Shown one piece after another: positions 14,113 to 23,459 of a stretch of 64,000 bases of DNA (its first letter is position 1; each line of letters starts with the position of its first letter). Source of the DNA: Sphingomicrobium lutaoense (GTDB taxonomy: Bacteria > Pseudomonadota > Alphaproteobacteria > Sphingomonadales > Sphingomonadaceae); contig NZ_JACICF010000001.1 of the NCBI RefSeq assembly GCF_014195685.1, forward strand, positions 815,317-879,316. The letters run 5' to 3'. A program made the position numbers and the translations under genes. Below the pieces are notes generated by a model that worked only from the letters and a program-made list of their open reading frames with translations, searched no databases and was not told the DNA's origin.

Positions 14113-14562
14113 ACGGCCCGTATCGCCGCCGGCATCGCCGCCATCCTGTTTCTCGCCGCCGGTGCTTTCCTGATTTCGAAGGGAAGCGCGCAGCAAGTCG
14201 ACAATCGCATCGAGGATACGCCAGTACCGGTCGCGCCCGAACCGGAGCCACTGCCGGTCATTCCCGAAATCCCCGAGCCGCCCGAGGCCGATCCTCTGAG
14301 CAAGGAAGAGAAGCGCTTCAACCGGGTGGACAAGGATCGCGACGACAAGATCACCCTTTCCGAGATCGTGCATCCGCGACGCAAGGCCTTTGCCCAGCTC
14401 GACCGCGACGGCAACGGCGAATTGCGCTTCGAGGAATGGGCGATCCGCACCATCGAGAAGTTCGAGGGTGCCGATGCCAATGGCGACGGGCTGCTGACCC
14501 GCGAGGAATATGCGACGAGCGCCCCCAAGCCCCGAAAGAAGAAGCCCGCCTGCAAATGCTGA
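14113..14562 (+). CDS. EF-hand calcium-binding membrane-anchored protein, start codon unclear
   Basis: About 149 residues: an N-terminal hydrophobic anchor (AAGIAAILFLAAGAFLIS), a Pro/Glu-rich spacer, and three EF-hand loops with the spacing DxDxDGxIxxxE: DKDRDDKITLSE, DRDGNGELRFEE and DANGDGLLTREE. The tail is Lys/Pro-rich and ends KPACKC. The open frame begins only after a TGA at 14110, and the sole canonical in-frame start is GTG 14326, which would delete the anchor. ACG 14113 sits 8 bases after AGGAG and would give MARIAAG...; an upstream ATG at 14099 is in another frame, so an indel is the alternative. Confidence 0.75.
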   Translation, partial: TARIAAGIAAILFLAAGAFLISKGSAQQVDNRIEDTPVPVAPEPEPLPVIPEIPEPPEADPLSKEEKRFNRVDKDRDDKITLSEIVHPRRKAFAQLDRDGNGELRFEEWAIRTIEKFEGADANGDGLLTREEYATSAPKPRKKKPACKC

Positions 14563-15915
14563 TCAACCGGCGGGTTCGAGTGCCTCGATCTCGACCGCTT
14601 CGCGCTTGGCCCATTCATCGAATGCCTGGCGTGCCCGCTCGGTATATTTGAGGCGGCGATTGGCCTTTTTCATCTTGCCCGGGATCGGCGGCATCAAGCC
14701 GAAATTGATGTTCATCGGCTGATAGGTCGAGGCTTCGGCGCCGCCGGTGATATGGCCGAGCAGCGCGCCGAAAGCGGTTTCGGGAGGCGGGCTGGTAAAG
14801 CTTTCGCCCTTGGCCTCGGCGGCGGCGAAGCGCGCAGCCATCAGGCCGACCGCCGCCGATTCCAGATAGCCTTCGCAGCCCGTGATCTGTCCGGCGAAAC
14901 GGATGTTGGGCTGTGCCTTGAGGCGCAGTTCGCCATCGAGCAGTTCGGGCGAGCGGATGAAGCTGTTGCGATGGATCCCGCCGAGCCGGGCGAATTCGGC
15001 CTTTTCCAGCCCCGGGATCATGCGGAAAATCTCTTTCTGCGCGCCATATTTGAGCTTGGTCTGGAAGCCGACCATGTTCCACAGCGTGCCGAGCGCATTG
15101 TCCTGGCGGAGCTGCACCACCGCATATGGCCAGCGGCCGGTGCGAGGGTCATCGAGGCCGACGGGCTTCATCGGGCCATGCCGGAGAGTGTCGACGCCGC
15201 GTTCGGCCATGACCTCGATCGGCATGCAGCCTTCGAAATAGGGCGTGTCCTTTTCCCATTCCTTGAATTCGGTCTTCTCGCCCTTGTTGAGCGCATCGAC
15301 AAAGGCTTCATACTGCGCCTTGTCCATCGGGCAGTTGATGTAATCCTTGCCGTCCCCCTTGTCCCAGCGCGACTGGAACCAGCAGATGTCGAAGTCGATC
15401 GATTCCCTGTGGACGATGGGCGCGATGGCATCGAAGAAGGCGAGGGCGTCGCTTCCGGTCTTTTCGGCGATGCTTTCGGCAAGAGCGGAGCCGGTGAGCG
15501 GCCCGGTGGCGACGATCGTCAGGCCGTCCTCGGGGAGGCGGTCGATCCGTTCGCGCACCACTTCAATCAATGGATGTTTCTGAACGCGGTCGGTGACTTC
15601 CTGCGCAAAATTCTCGCGATCGACGGCGAGCGCCGAGCCCGCAGGCACACGGTGCGCATCGGCGCATTGCATGATGAGCGAGCCGAGGCGGCGCATTTCC
15701 TGGTGGAGAAGGCCCACGGCATTGCTGCTGGCATCGTCCGAGCGGAAGCTGTTCGAGCAGACCATTTCGGCAAGCCGGTCGCTTTCATGCGCGGGCGTGG
15801 TGTCGCCGCCGCCGCGCATCTCCGAGAGCCGCACGCGAAGTCCTGCTTCGGCCAACTGCCAGGCCGCTTCCGATCCGGCGAGGCCGCCGCCGATAATATG
15901 CACATCATGTCCCAT
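14563..15915 (-). CDS. trmFO: Methylenetetrahydrofolate--tRNA-(uracil-5-)-methyltransferase TrmFO
   Basis: FAD- and folate-dependent enzyme that makes 5-methyluridine 54 in tRNA. The 450-residue protein begins [20 protein letters not shown], a dinucleotide-binding GxGxxG motif, and contains the GidA-related signatures [48 protein letters not shown] and [17 protein letters not shown] 15915 matches the family start. Its 3' end abuts the EF-hand gene convergently with no gap. A terminator for the upstream gene precedes it. Confidence 0.97.
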   Translation of the reverse strand: MGHDVHIIGGGLAGSEAAWQLAEAGLRVRLSEMRGGGDTTPAHESDRLAEMVCSNSFRSDDASSNAVGLLHQEMRRLGSLIMQCADAHRVPAGSALAVDRENFAQEVTDRVQKHPLIEVVRERIDRLPEDGLTIVATGPLTGSALAESIAEKTGSDALAFFDAIAPIVHRESIDFDICWFQSRWDKGDGKDYINCPMDKAQYEAFVDALNKGEKTEFKEWEKDTPYFEGCMPIEVMAERGVDTLRHGPMKPVGLDDPRTGRWPYAVVQLRQDNALGTLWNMVGFQTKLKYGAQKEIFRMIPGLEKAEFARLGGIHRNSFIRSPELLDGELRLKAQPNIRFAGQITGCEGYLESAAVGLMAARFAAAEAKGESFTSPPPETAFGALLGHITGGAEASTYQPMNINFGLMPPIPGKMKKANRRLKYTERARQAFDEWAKREAVEIEALEPAG

Positions 15916-15944
15916 GGCCGCGCCCTCTAGCCCGATGCGCGGCA

Positions 15945-15975
15945 CAAAAAAAGGCGGCACCGGAATGCCGCCTTT
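15945..15975 (-). terminator. Rho-independent terminator
   Basis: Perfect 10-bp stem AAAGGCGGCA/TGCCGCCTTT (15950-15975) with a 6-base loop, followed on the minus strand by seven T. It ends transcription of the host-attachment-family gene before trmFO. Confidence 0.9.
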
Positions 15976-15996
15976 CCTTTTCGTGGAGCCCAATTC

Positions 15997-16470
15997 TCAG
16001 GTAAGGATCTCGGGAGGGGCTTCTTCCTTCGTTTCCTCGGCAATCAGTTCCTCGATCGCGGCGACGGGCTGATTGGTCATTTCCTTGTCGATTTCGAGAA
16101 CGATCCGCCTCTCGGCTTCCTTGTGGAGCTTCTTGCGCAATTCGCCGAGGGTGCGCGGGGCAGCGATCACCACCGCTTTCTCGAAATCGTTGGACAGCGC
16201 CCGGCTGTTGATGCGCTCGGCCGCGTCATGCGCCCAGCGATCCTCCTCGAGCTGGTGGAAGTCGGTTTCCTCATAGGACGAACGCGTGGGCGAACCCGAC
16301 GAGAAAACCGAACCCGGACCATCGGTGGACAGTTCGCGGTCAGGCGCATCCTCGCGGGCGCGCTTCTTTTCCACGACCAGGTTCATATGTTCCTCGTCGC
16401 CCTCGTTGCGCAAGAACAGCATCTTGCGCCCATCGGTTACCAGGACCAGCGTTTCGTTTGCGATACCCAT
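15997..16470 (-). CDS. Host attachment family protein
   Basis: Protein of 157 residues in the host-attachment (baeRF-like) family: N-terminal ETLVLVTDGRKMLFLRNEG, the DFHQLEEDRWAHDAAERIN motif, and AVVIAAPRTLGELRKKLHKE near the C-terminus. The family was named from an Agrobacterium attachment gene but resembles release-factor/Pelota-type RNA-binding folds; its real role is unclear. A strong AGGAGG precedes ATG 16470, and a GGAAC-type promoter lies just upstream after the gyrA stop, suggesting stress regulation. It ends in its own terminator. Confidence 0.88.
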   Translation of the reverse strand: MGIANETLVLVTDGRKMLFLRNEGDEEHMNLVVEKKRAREDAPDRELSTDGPGSVFSSGSPTRSSYEETDFHQLEEDRWAHDAAERINSRALSNDFEKAVVIAAPRTLGELRKKLHKEAERRIVLEIDKEMTNQPVAAIEELIAEETKEEAPPEILT

Positions 16471-16505
16471 GAGGCCTCCTTTGACGTGTTGGTACTTGTG
16501 CCACC

Positions 16506-16531
16506 AACAAACCGGAGGCGGGGGCCGTTCC
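16506..16531 (-). promoter_or_regulatory. Candidate EcfG promoter for the host attachment gene
   Basis: Minus-strand GGAAC (16527-16531), 17 bases, TGTT (16506-16509): one mismatch to GGAAC-N16/17-CGTT. It sits in the 62-base gap after gyrA and 36 bases before the start codon. Confidence 0.5.
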
Positions 16532-16532
16532 G

Positions 16533-19319
16533 CTATTTACCGCCTTCCGGCCCCGCCGCGCCGTCTTCGCCGGTGTCGCCGTTCGCCTCGGGTGCGATGG
16601 TCTTGTCATCGCCCTGCAGGTCGGCCTCCACCGCTTCCTCGGCTTCGTTTTCGGCATCCTCGTCCTCGTCGATGCGCGCGACCGAAACCACATGTTCGTT
16701 CTTGGCAACGTTGAAGATGGTTACGCCCTGCGTGTTGCGACCGGCTATACGGATATCCCCCACGGTGGTGCGGATCATCTTGCCCTGGTCGGTGACGAGC
16801 ATGAGCTGTTCGCCCTGGGTGACCGGGAAGCTGGCGACCACCGCGCCATTGCGTTCGGAGGTGACGATGTTCGCCACGCCCTGACCGCCGCGATTGGTGA
16901 CGCGATATTCGAAGGTGCTGGTGCGCTTGCCATAGCCATTTTCGGTGACGGTCAGGAGGAACTGCTCCTTCTCGGCCAGCTGGGCATAGCGTTCGGGGGT
17001 CAAGCCTTCGGCGCCGTCATTGTCGCGCCACACGGGCGACTTGAGATAGGCGTCGCGTTCCTCGCGGGTCGAACCGGTCGAGCCGAGGATCGACATCGAA
17101 ATCACCTCATCGCCGTCGAGCAGGCGGATGCCGCGCACGCCCATCGAACTGCGGCCCGTGAATTCGCGGACCGCGGTAGCGGAGAAGCGGATCGCCTTGC
17201 CGTTGCGGGTGGCGAGGAGGACATCGTCATCCTCGGTGAGGAGGTTCACCCCGACCAGGCGATCGGCCGGATTGCCATCCTCGTCCTCGTCGAACTTCAT
17301 CGCGATCTTGCCGTTCGAGGGAACGTTGGTGAAGGCATCCATGCTGTTGCGGCGAACCGTGCCGCCGCGCGTCGCGAACATGATCGACAGGCCGGCCCAT
17401 TCCTCCTCGTCCTGCGGGAGCGGGAGGACGGTGGCGATCGTCTCTCCCTCGGCGAGGGGGAGCAGGTTAACCATCGGGCGGCCCTTGGCGGTCGGCCCGC
17501 CTTCGGGAAGTTTCCAGACCTTCATGCGATAGACCCGCCCGGTCGTGGAGAAGAAAAGCACCGGATTGTGCGTCGTTGTGACGAACAGGTTGGTGACGAT
17601 ATCCTCATCCTTGGTGCTCATGCCCGCGCGGCCCTTGCCGCCGCGCTTCTGTTCGCGGAACAGAGCGAGCGGAGTGCGCTTGATATAGCCCGTGTGGGTG
17701 ACGGTGACGACCATGTCTTCGACCGCGATGAGATCCTCATCGTCGATGCCGTCCACCGCCGGGGCGAGTTCGGTGCGGCGCGGGACCGCGAACTCGGCCT
17801 CGACCGCGTCGAATTCCTCGACCATGACTTCATAAAGGCGTTTGCGGTTCGAGAGGATCTCGAGCAGTTCGCCGATGGTCTTGGCCAGTTCCTCCAGCTC
17901 GCCGCCGATCTCGTCGCGGCCCAGCGCGGTGAGGCGGTGAAGCCGCAGTTCGAGGATCGCCTTCACCTGCGCTTCGGAGAGGCGGTAGGTGGTGCCTTCG
18001 GCGGCCGGATCCATCGCTTCGACCAAGCGGATATAGGGGCGGATTTCGTCGCCCGGCCATTCCTTCGAAAGCAGCTTTTCGCGGGCCTCCTGCGGGGTCT
18101 TGGAGCCGCGGATCATCACCACGACATCGTCGAGGTTGGAGACCGCCACCACGAGACCGAGCAGGATGTGGGCGCGTTCGCGCGCCTTGAACAGCTCGAA
18201 CTTGGTGCGGTTGGTGATGACCTCTTCGCGGAACTTCACGAAGCTCTCGATAATCGAGCGCAAGTCGAGCGTTTCGGGGCGCCCGCCACGGATGGCGAGC
18301 ATGTTCGCCGGGAAGCTGCTCTGTGCCGGAGTGTGGCGCCACAACTGGTTGAGCACGACTTCAGGCGTGGCATCGCGCTTGAGGTCGATGACGATCCGCA
18401 CGCCTTCGCGGTTCGATTCGTCGCGAATGTCCGAAACGCCCTCGATGCGCTTGTCCTTGGCGGCTTCGGCGATCTTCTCGACGAGGCCGGACTTGCCGAC
18501 CTGATAGGGGATTTCGGTGAGAACGATGGCGCGCTTCTCGCCCGCCTTTTCCTCGATGTGGGCGCGCGAGCGCATCATCATCGAGCCGCGCCCGGTGGTG
18601 TAGGCGGCGCGGATGCCGCTCGACCCCAGGATCTGCGCGCCGGTGGGGAAGTCGGGGCCCTTCACATATTCCATCAGCCCTTCGGTGCTGATGGCGGGAT
18701 CTTCGATATAGGCGCGGCAGGCGGCGAGCACTTCGCCCAGATTGTGCGGCGGGATGTTGGTTGCCATGCCGACCGCGATGCCGCCCGCGCCATTGACGAG
18801 CAGGTTGGGGAAGCGCGCGGGCAGGACCTGCGGCTCGCTTTCGCTACCGTCATAGTTGGGCTGGAAGGCGACGGTTTCCTTGTCGATGTCGCCAAGCAGG
18901 CTTCCGGCCACCTTTGCCAGGCGCGCCTCGGTATAACGCATCGCGGCGGGGGGATCGGGATCCATCGAACCGAAGTTGCCCTGACCGTCGATGAGCGGAA
19001 CACTCATCGACCAGTCCTGCGTCATGCGCGCGAGGGCATCGTAAATCGCGCTGTCGCCATGGGGGTGATATTTACCCATGACGTCACCGACGATGCGGCT
19101 CGACTTGCGGTAGGGGCGGCCCGCGACGTAGCCCGCTTCCTGACAGGCGTAGAGGATACGGCGATGCACCGGTTTCAAGCCGTCGCGCACGTCGGGAAGC
19201 GCACGCGCCACGATCACGCTCATCGCGTAATCGAGATAGCTGGTCTTCATCTCGTCGACGATCGAGATGGGGTCGATGGAATCGTCTTGCGGGGTTTGCA
19301 CCGGGGGTTCGGAAGCCAC
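16533..19319 (-). CDS. gyrA: DNA gyrase subunit A
   Basis: Breakage-reunion subunit of DNA gyrase, 928 residues. The quinolone-determining region reads [15 protein letters not shown], keeping the Ser and Asp equivalent to E. coli 83 and 87, so this sequence shows no classical resistance change. The catalytic Tyr is in [10 protein letters not shown]. The GyrA box QKRGGKG near 560 marks the DNA-wrapping C-terminal beta-pinwheel. The C-terminal 60 residues are very acidic ([16 protein letters not shown]). It starts at ATG 19319. Confidence 0.98.
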   Translation of the reverse strand: MASEPPVQTPQDDSIDPISIVDEMKTSYLDYAMSVIVARALPDVRDGLKPVHRRILYACQEAGYVAGRPYRKSSRIVGDVMGKYHPHGDSAIYDALARMTQDWSMSVPLIDGQGNFGSMDPDPPAAMRYTEARLAKVAGSLLGDIDKETVAFQPNYDGSESEPQVLPARFPNLLVNGAGGIAVGMATNIPPHNLGEVLAACRAYIEDPAISTEGLMEYVKGPDFPTGAQILGSSGIRAAYTTGRGSMMMRSRAHIEEKAGEKRAIVLTEIPYQVGKSGLVEKIAEAAKDKRIEGVSDIRDESNREGVRIVIDLKRDATPEVVLNQLWRHTPAQSSFPANMLAIRGGRPETLDLRSIIESFVKFREEVITNRTKFELFKARERAHILLGLVVAVSNLDDVVVMIRGSKTPQEAREKLLSKEWPGDEIRPYIRLVEAMDPAAEGTTYRLSEAQVKAILELRLHRLTALGRDEIGGELEELAKTIGELLEILSNRKRLYEVMVEEFDAVEAEFAVPRRTELAPAVDGIDDEDLIAVEDMVVTVTHTGYIKRTPLALFREQKRGGKGRAGMSTKDEDIVTNLFVTTTHNPVLFFSTTGRVYRMKVWKLPEGGPTAKGRPMVNLLPLAEGETIATVLPLPQDEEEWAGLSIMFATRGGTVRRNSMDAFTNVPSNGKIAMKFDEDEDGNPADRLVGVNLLTEDDDVLLATRNGKAIRFSATAVREFTGRSSMGVRGIRLLDGDEVISMSILGSTGSTREERDAYLKSPVWRDNDGAEGLTPERYAQLAEKEQFLLTVTENGYGKRTSTFEYRVTNRGGQGVANIVTSERNGAVVASFPVTQGEQLMLVTDQGKMIRTTVGDIRIAGRNTQGVTIFNVAKNEHVVSVARIDEDEDAENEAEEAVEADLQGDDKTIAPEANGDTGEDGAAGPEGGK

Positions 19320-19484
19320 GAATTATCCTATTTCGATGAACGAATGCACAGGGTGCGAGGATCGCACCGATTCTCTGCCAGCGAGACTAGCCGCTGACAG
19401 AGCAGGGTGCCACCCCATAGGCCTCATGGAAGCCGAAAAAATCGACTGCGCTTTACGTTAACGGAAAGTGGGTTCGCTCTCCGG

Positions 19485-20249
19485 TCAGCCCTCGCGGACG
19501 AACAGCGGCTTTTCCGGAATGGAGCCGTCCTCGCGGTAGCGCCAGCCATCGCGGTCGAAATGCCGCAAGCCCTCGGGCTTTTCGACCCGTTCATCGCACA
19601 CCCAGCGCGCCATCGCTCCGCGCGCGACCTTCGCGGCGAAGCTCTGGAACTGGAGGCCCTTGGCGGTCTCCACGCGGAAGTCGGGTGCGATGACCTTGGT
19701 GTCTTCGGGCAGTTGACCCTTCACCACTTCATAATATTCGTTCGAAGCGAGGTTGAGGACGATGTTCGAGCCTTCTTCCTCGAGATCTTTGGCAATCGCC
19801 TTGGCGACGCTGTCGCCCCAATGGTCGGTGAGCTTGCCTTTGGAGCCTTTCCCGGGCGACCAGCGGGTGCCCATTTCGAGGCGGTAGGGCTTCATCCGGT
19901 CCTTGGGGCGAAGCACGCCGTAGAGGCCCGAGAGGATGCGGACATGATCCTGCGCATAGTCGATGACCTCGGGTTCGGCGCTCGCCGCATCGAAGCCGCG
20001 GTAGACATCTCCGATGAAGGTGCGGATCGCGGGGCGCGTCTTTGCCTTGTCGAAGCGGGCGTAGCGTTCCTCGTTCAAGGTGGCGAGCTTGTCGGAAATG
20101 CCCATGATCTTCTTCAAATCCTTCGCCGACAGCTTCGCGGCCGCCTCGGCGATCTGCGCGGCCTGCACCTCGAAACGGGGGCGGGTAGGGGTTTCGGGAT
20201 AGTCGCTGGTCTCATCGAGCGACTTGGCGGGCGAAAGCAGGATCAACAT
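19485..20249 (-). CDS. yaaA: Peroxide stress protein YaaA (DUF328/UPF0246)
   Basis: Protein of 254 residues with the family N-terminus MLILLSPAKSLDE and the motifs FIGDVYRGFDA, LYGVLRPKDRMKPYRLEMGTRW and NLASNEYYEVV. In E. coli YaaA limits intracellular iron and protects against peroxide, and the fold binds DNA. It is separated from gyrA by a 165-base gap with no recognised element, and is divergent from the TPR gene at 20431. Confidence 0.95.
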   Translation of the reverse strand: MLILLSPAKSLDETSDYPETPTRPRFEVQAAQIAEAAAKLSAKDLKKIMGISDKLATLNEERYARFDKAKTRPAIRTFIGDVYRGFDAASAEPEVIDYAQDHVRILSGLYGVLRPKDRMKPYRLEMGTRWSPGKGSKGKLTDHWGDSVAKAIAKDLEEEGSNIVLNLASNEYYEVVKGQLPEDTKVIAPDFRVETAKGLQFQSFAAKVARGAMARWVCDERVEKPEGLRHFDRDGWRYREDGSIPEKPLFVREG

Positions 20250-20430
20250 GGCGCCTATCGCTAACGGCCCGCCCGCGCGGCGTCAAAACGGTTTTGGAAT
20301 GCAGTCTGACCGCTTTATTCAATCACTATTCAGGCCCTATGTCCTATCAACACTGGCGAAGAGACGCGCGGGACGGTAAAGCCCTGCGCGATTGATTTTC
20401 CACCTCATTCCTGTCGAGGAGACGTTGATT

Positions 20431-21660
20431 ATGAAGTTCACGATGACCGCGATTGCGCTGGCGCTGGCCGGTACGACCATGACGGCCGCCCCCGCGATGG
20501 CCCAGGATGCCGAAGAGCAGGCCGCGCCCGCAATCGAACTGTCGAAGAAGGGCCGCAAGGCGCTCGCGCCGCTGCAGAATGCGCTCAACGCCAAGGATTA
20601 TAGCGAGCTGCCCAAGCTGATGGCCGAAGCCGAAGCCAACGCCTCGACCTCCGGCGACAAATACACGCTTGCCCAGCTCAAGCTGAAGTATGCCGTCGAT
20701 ACCGGCGATGCCGACGCAATGGTCGCGGCTGCCGACATGATGCGCGCTTCGGGTGCCGGCGATCCGATGGTCGTGCAGGACCTCTACGTGAAGCTCGGTT
20801 CGATGCGCTACAATGACGGCGACTATGCCGGTGCCAAGGCGCAGTTCCTCAAGGCGCTCGAAATCAAGCCGGACGACAGCAACGCCATGTATCTCCTCGC
20901 CGAGACCTCGAACATGCTCGACGATGTCGATGGTGCGCTGCGTTATTACGGGCAGGCAATCGCCACCCAGAAGGCCAGCGGCAATGCGATCGAGGAAAAC
21001 TGGTATCGCCGCGCCGTGGGCATCGCCTATGACGCCGGTCGCCGTGAAACCGCGAACCTCACTCGCGAATGGCTGGTCGCCTATCCGACCGATGCCAACT
21101 GGGGCGAGGCGCTGGCGATCTACCACAATTCGGCCAACCATCCCGACCCGGTCTATCTGGATCTCTACCGCCTTCGTCACGCCGTGGGCGCGCTCAAGCG
21201 GAGCCAGGACTATGCCGATTTCGCGGGTCTCCTGATCCTTGCCAACAGCCCGAGCGAAGCGCTCGTCGTGCTGAACGAAGGCCAGGCCGCCGGTCTCATC
21301 GAGCCCGACAGCCTGCGGAACAAGGAACTGTTCGCAGCGGCCAAGAAGGGTGACGCGGCAGCCGAGCGCGCGACGCTCGACACCGACGCCTCGCGCGCCG
21401 GCAGCCGCGATTCGGCCCGTGCCGCCTTCAACATCGGCAATGCCTATTATGGCTATGGCGAGTTCCAGAAGGCCGCGGACATGTATCGCATCGCCCTGAC
21501 GAAGTCGGATGTCGATCGCGACATCACGCAGCTTCGCCTCGGCATGGCTCTCGCCCGTGCGGGCGACAAGGCCGGTGCCAAGGAAGCGCTGGCCAAGGTC
21601 GGCGGCGCGCAGGCCGAACTGGCGAAATATTGGATGATCTACGCCGATACGCGCGGCTGA
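20431..21660 (+). CDS. Exported tetratricopeptide-repeat protein
   Basis: Protein of 409 residues with a clear Sec signal peptide (MKFTMTAIALALAGTTMTAAPAMAQ, cleavage after AMA). The rest is helical, with TPR-like repeats, for example NDGDYAGAKAQFLKALEIKP and GYGEFQKAADMYRIAL. A periplasmic scaffold role is likely; no enzyme motif is seen. ATG 20431 follows GAGGAGA. Conserved TPR proteins of this size are frequent in sphingomonads, but the partner is unknown. Confidence 0.9.
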   Translation: MKFTMTAIALALAGTTMTAAPAMAQDAEEQAAPAIELSKKGRKALAPLQNALNAKDYSELPKLMAEAEANASTSGDKYTLAQLKLKYAVDTGDADAMVAAADMMRASGAGDPMVVQDLYVKLGSMRYNDGDYAGAKAQFLKALEIKPDDSNAMYLLAETSNMLDDVDGALRYYGQAIATQKASGNAIEENWYRRAVGIAYDAGRRETANLTREWLVAYPTDANWGEALAIYHNSANHPDPVYLDLYRLRHAVGALKRSQDYADFAGLLILANSPSEALVVLNEGQAAGLIEPDSLRNKELFAAAKKGDAAAERATLDTDASRAGSRDSARAAFNIGNAYYGYGEFQKAADMYRIALTKSDVDRDITQLRLGMALARAGDKAGAKEALAKVGGAQAELAKYWMIYADTRG

Positions 21661-21684
21661 TCTTCCGATCATCTCCAAAGGTTG

Positions 21685-21716
21685 AGGGGCGTCGGGCGAA
21701 AGCCTGGCGCCCCTTT
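21685..21716 (+). terminator. Hairpin terminator after the TPR gene
   Basis: A 13-pair stem (AGGGGCGTCGGGC with GCCTGGCGCCCCT, two wobble pairs) closed by a GAAA loop and followed by TTT, 25 bases after the TPR stop codon. Confidence 0.75.
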
Positions 21717-21839
21717 ACCATATCAGGCGCAATTTTCCGCGCTGCACCGCCTGTCCCGATATGGGATGGTTAACATGGTCGACCTACTTATCGCGTCTGG
21801 AAATGGTCAGATCGAAAGTCCCTAGAGGCGGAGATTGAA

Positions 21840-23165
21840 TTGCGTTTCGACGATCGCATCGCGACCTTGTTGACCTTGCCCGGCACGGACGAGCATGACA
21901 CTGCCGTCCGCTGGCGGCAGCTGGTCGACGTTGCCGCGCGCGCGGGCGAGGAGGAGGAGAATAGCGCTCCCTTCATCGCGGCGGTCGCGGTCATCAAGGC
22001 CGATGCACCGCGCATTCCGCTGGCGCTCCGTGCCGCCGCCGCGCGCGCGATCGCGGGGCGTCCGGTGCCCCCCGCGCTGCTCGAGGTCTTCGCAGCCGAC
22101 CGCCTGGCGGTGAATGCGCCTCTGCTTGCCGCGTTGCCCGACCGTCAGCCGCTGCTGCGCCGACTTTATGACCTGGCCGATGCCGACAGCCGCCGTTTTC
22201 TCGAAACGCTTTACCCCCAACTGGCCAAGCCTTCGGGTAACGAGCCGTCGCTCCATGATGTTGTATCGCGGGTCGAGAAGCGCCGCGAGGAAGTGGAGGA
22301 AAATGGCGAGGCGGAAGTCACGACCTTGCCGCCGCGCCGCCCGCGCCCCGTGCCGACGCCCGAGCCCCGGCCCGTCGAGGCGCCCGTCGCAGAAACGCCG
22401 CCCGTCTCGCCTCCCGCCACGCGGCAGGAACCCGTGCCCAAGCCGTCGCCGCCTCCTGCACCTGCGCCCGATGACCCGGATGTGCTTGTCCGGCCCGAGA
22501 CATCGGATCCCAAGGCGCTGCGCGAGTTGGCGCATGAAATCCGCACGCCGCTTAACGCCATCATCGGCTTTGCCGAGATCATCGACGGCCAGTATCTGGG
22601 GCCTGCGAACGAGAAATATCGCGAGCGCGCCGCCGAGATCGTGGCGCAGGCGCGCATCCTGCTCGGCGCGATCGACGATCTGGATTTCGCGGCACGCCTG
22701 CGTAGCGGTTCGAAGGAGGACAGGGCCGCGCCCGTCGCGGCGGGCGAACTCCTCAAGGAGATGGTGCCCGATCTGCGAGCTGTCGCCGACCGCCATGGCA
22801 CTGCCCTCCAGGTCGAGGTCGAGGGTTCGGATGACATGCCGACCGTCGACCGGATGATCGCGGGACGGCTGCTCCGGCGAATTCTTTCGGCTCTCCTGCT
22901 GGCCGCGAACAAGGGGGAAGTGATCGGGGTCCGCCTGTCGAAACGCGATGGCATCGTCCGCTTCGTCATTCGCCGGCCGCGTGCTCTCAACGGGCGCGAT
23001 GCGACGAGCCTGCTCGATCCGGCGCTGACGCTGGAGAGCGAGGGGCAGGCGCTGCTCGGCCTCGGCTTTTCGCTGCGACTGGTGCGTGGTCTTGCCCGCG
23101 TGGCGGGCGGCGACCTGATCGTCGATGCCGAAGCCATCCTGCTCGACATTCCCCAACTGGACTGA
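21840..23165 (+). CDS. Soluble sensor histidine kinase, atypical ATP-binding domain
   Basis: Protein of 441 residues without transmembrane segments: a helical N-terminal domain (1-150), a Pro-rich linker (about 160-215), a HisKA domain with the H-box ELAHEIRTPLNAIIGFAEI, and a C-terminal ATPase-like domain. An N-box-like segment (LLLAANKGEV) and a G2-like GLGFSLRLVRG can be seen, but the DxGxG of the G1 box is missing. It could be a phosphotransferase or weak kinase. The start is TTG 21840 after GGAGA. No response regulator gene is adjacent, so the partner is not evident. Confidence 0.85.
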   Translation: MRFDDRIATLLTLPGTDEHDTAVRWRQLVDVAARAGEEEENSAPFIAAVAVIKADAPRIPLALRAAAARAIAGRPVPPALLEVFAADRLAVNAPLLAALPDRQPLLRRLYDLADADSRRFLETLYPQLAKPSGNEPSLHDVVSRVEKRREEVEENGEAEVTTLPPRRPRPVPTPEPRPVEAPVAETPPVSPPATRQEPVPKPSPPPAPAPDDPDVLVRPETSDPKALRELAHEIRTPLNAIIGFAEIIDGQYLGPANEKYRERAAEIVAQARILLGAIDDLDFAARLRSGSKEDRAAPVAAGELLKEMVPDLRAVADRHGTALQVEVEGSDDMPTVDRMIAGRLLRRILSALLLAANKGEVIGVRLSKRDGIVRFVIRRPRALNGRDATSLLDPALTLESEGQALLGLGFSLRLVRGLARVAGGDLIVDAEAILLDIPQLD

Positions 23166-23209
23166 TCCGGCTTGCCAGCCTGCCTGACCCATGGTTAGGG
23201 CAGGGGCGG

Positions 23210-23285
23210 GGGCCCGTAGCTCAATGGTTAGAGCTGACCGCTCATAACGGTTAGGTTGCAGGTTCGAGTCCTGCCGGGCCTACCA
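23210..23285 (+). tRNA. tRNA with CAT anticodon, probably tRNA-Ile2 (lysidine type)
   Basis: Complete 76-base cloverleaf with encoded CCA. Acceptor GGGCCCG/CGGGCCT, D arm GCTC/GAGC, anticodon stem GACCG/CGGTT with loop CTCATAA, T arm GCAGG/CCTGC with TTCGAGT. The C4-G69 and C5-G68 pairs and the short D loop resemble TilS-modified tRNA-Ile2; it lacks initiator features. Elongator tRNA-Met is the alternative. Confidence 0.95.
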
Positions 23286-23324
23286 GCCTTTGGAAAAGGC
23301 GAAAAAACGCGCGACATGGAGAAG

Positions 23325-23402
<78 letters not shown>

Positions 23403-23459
23403 AAGGTCAGGGGAGCGCCCCTACCAGCAGATTGGCTTTTCGCCTAGCTTTTATCGGCG

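Noticed and set aside
16692-19397. A 901-codon open frame on the plus strand opposite gyrA.
   Set aside because: The minus strand encodes an unmistakable full-length GyrA; the plus frame has no domain and is an antisense artefact.
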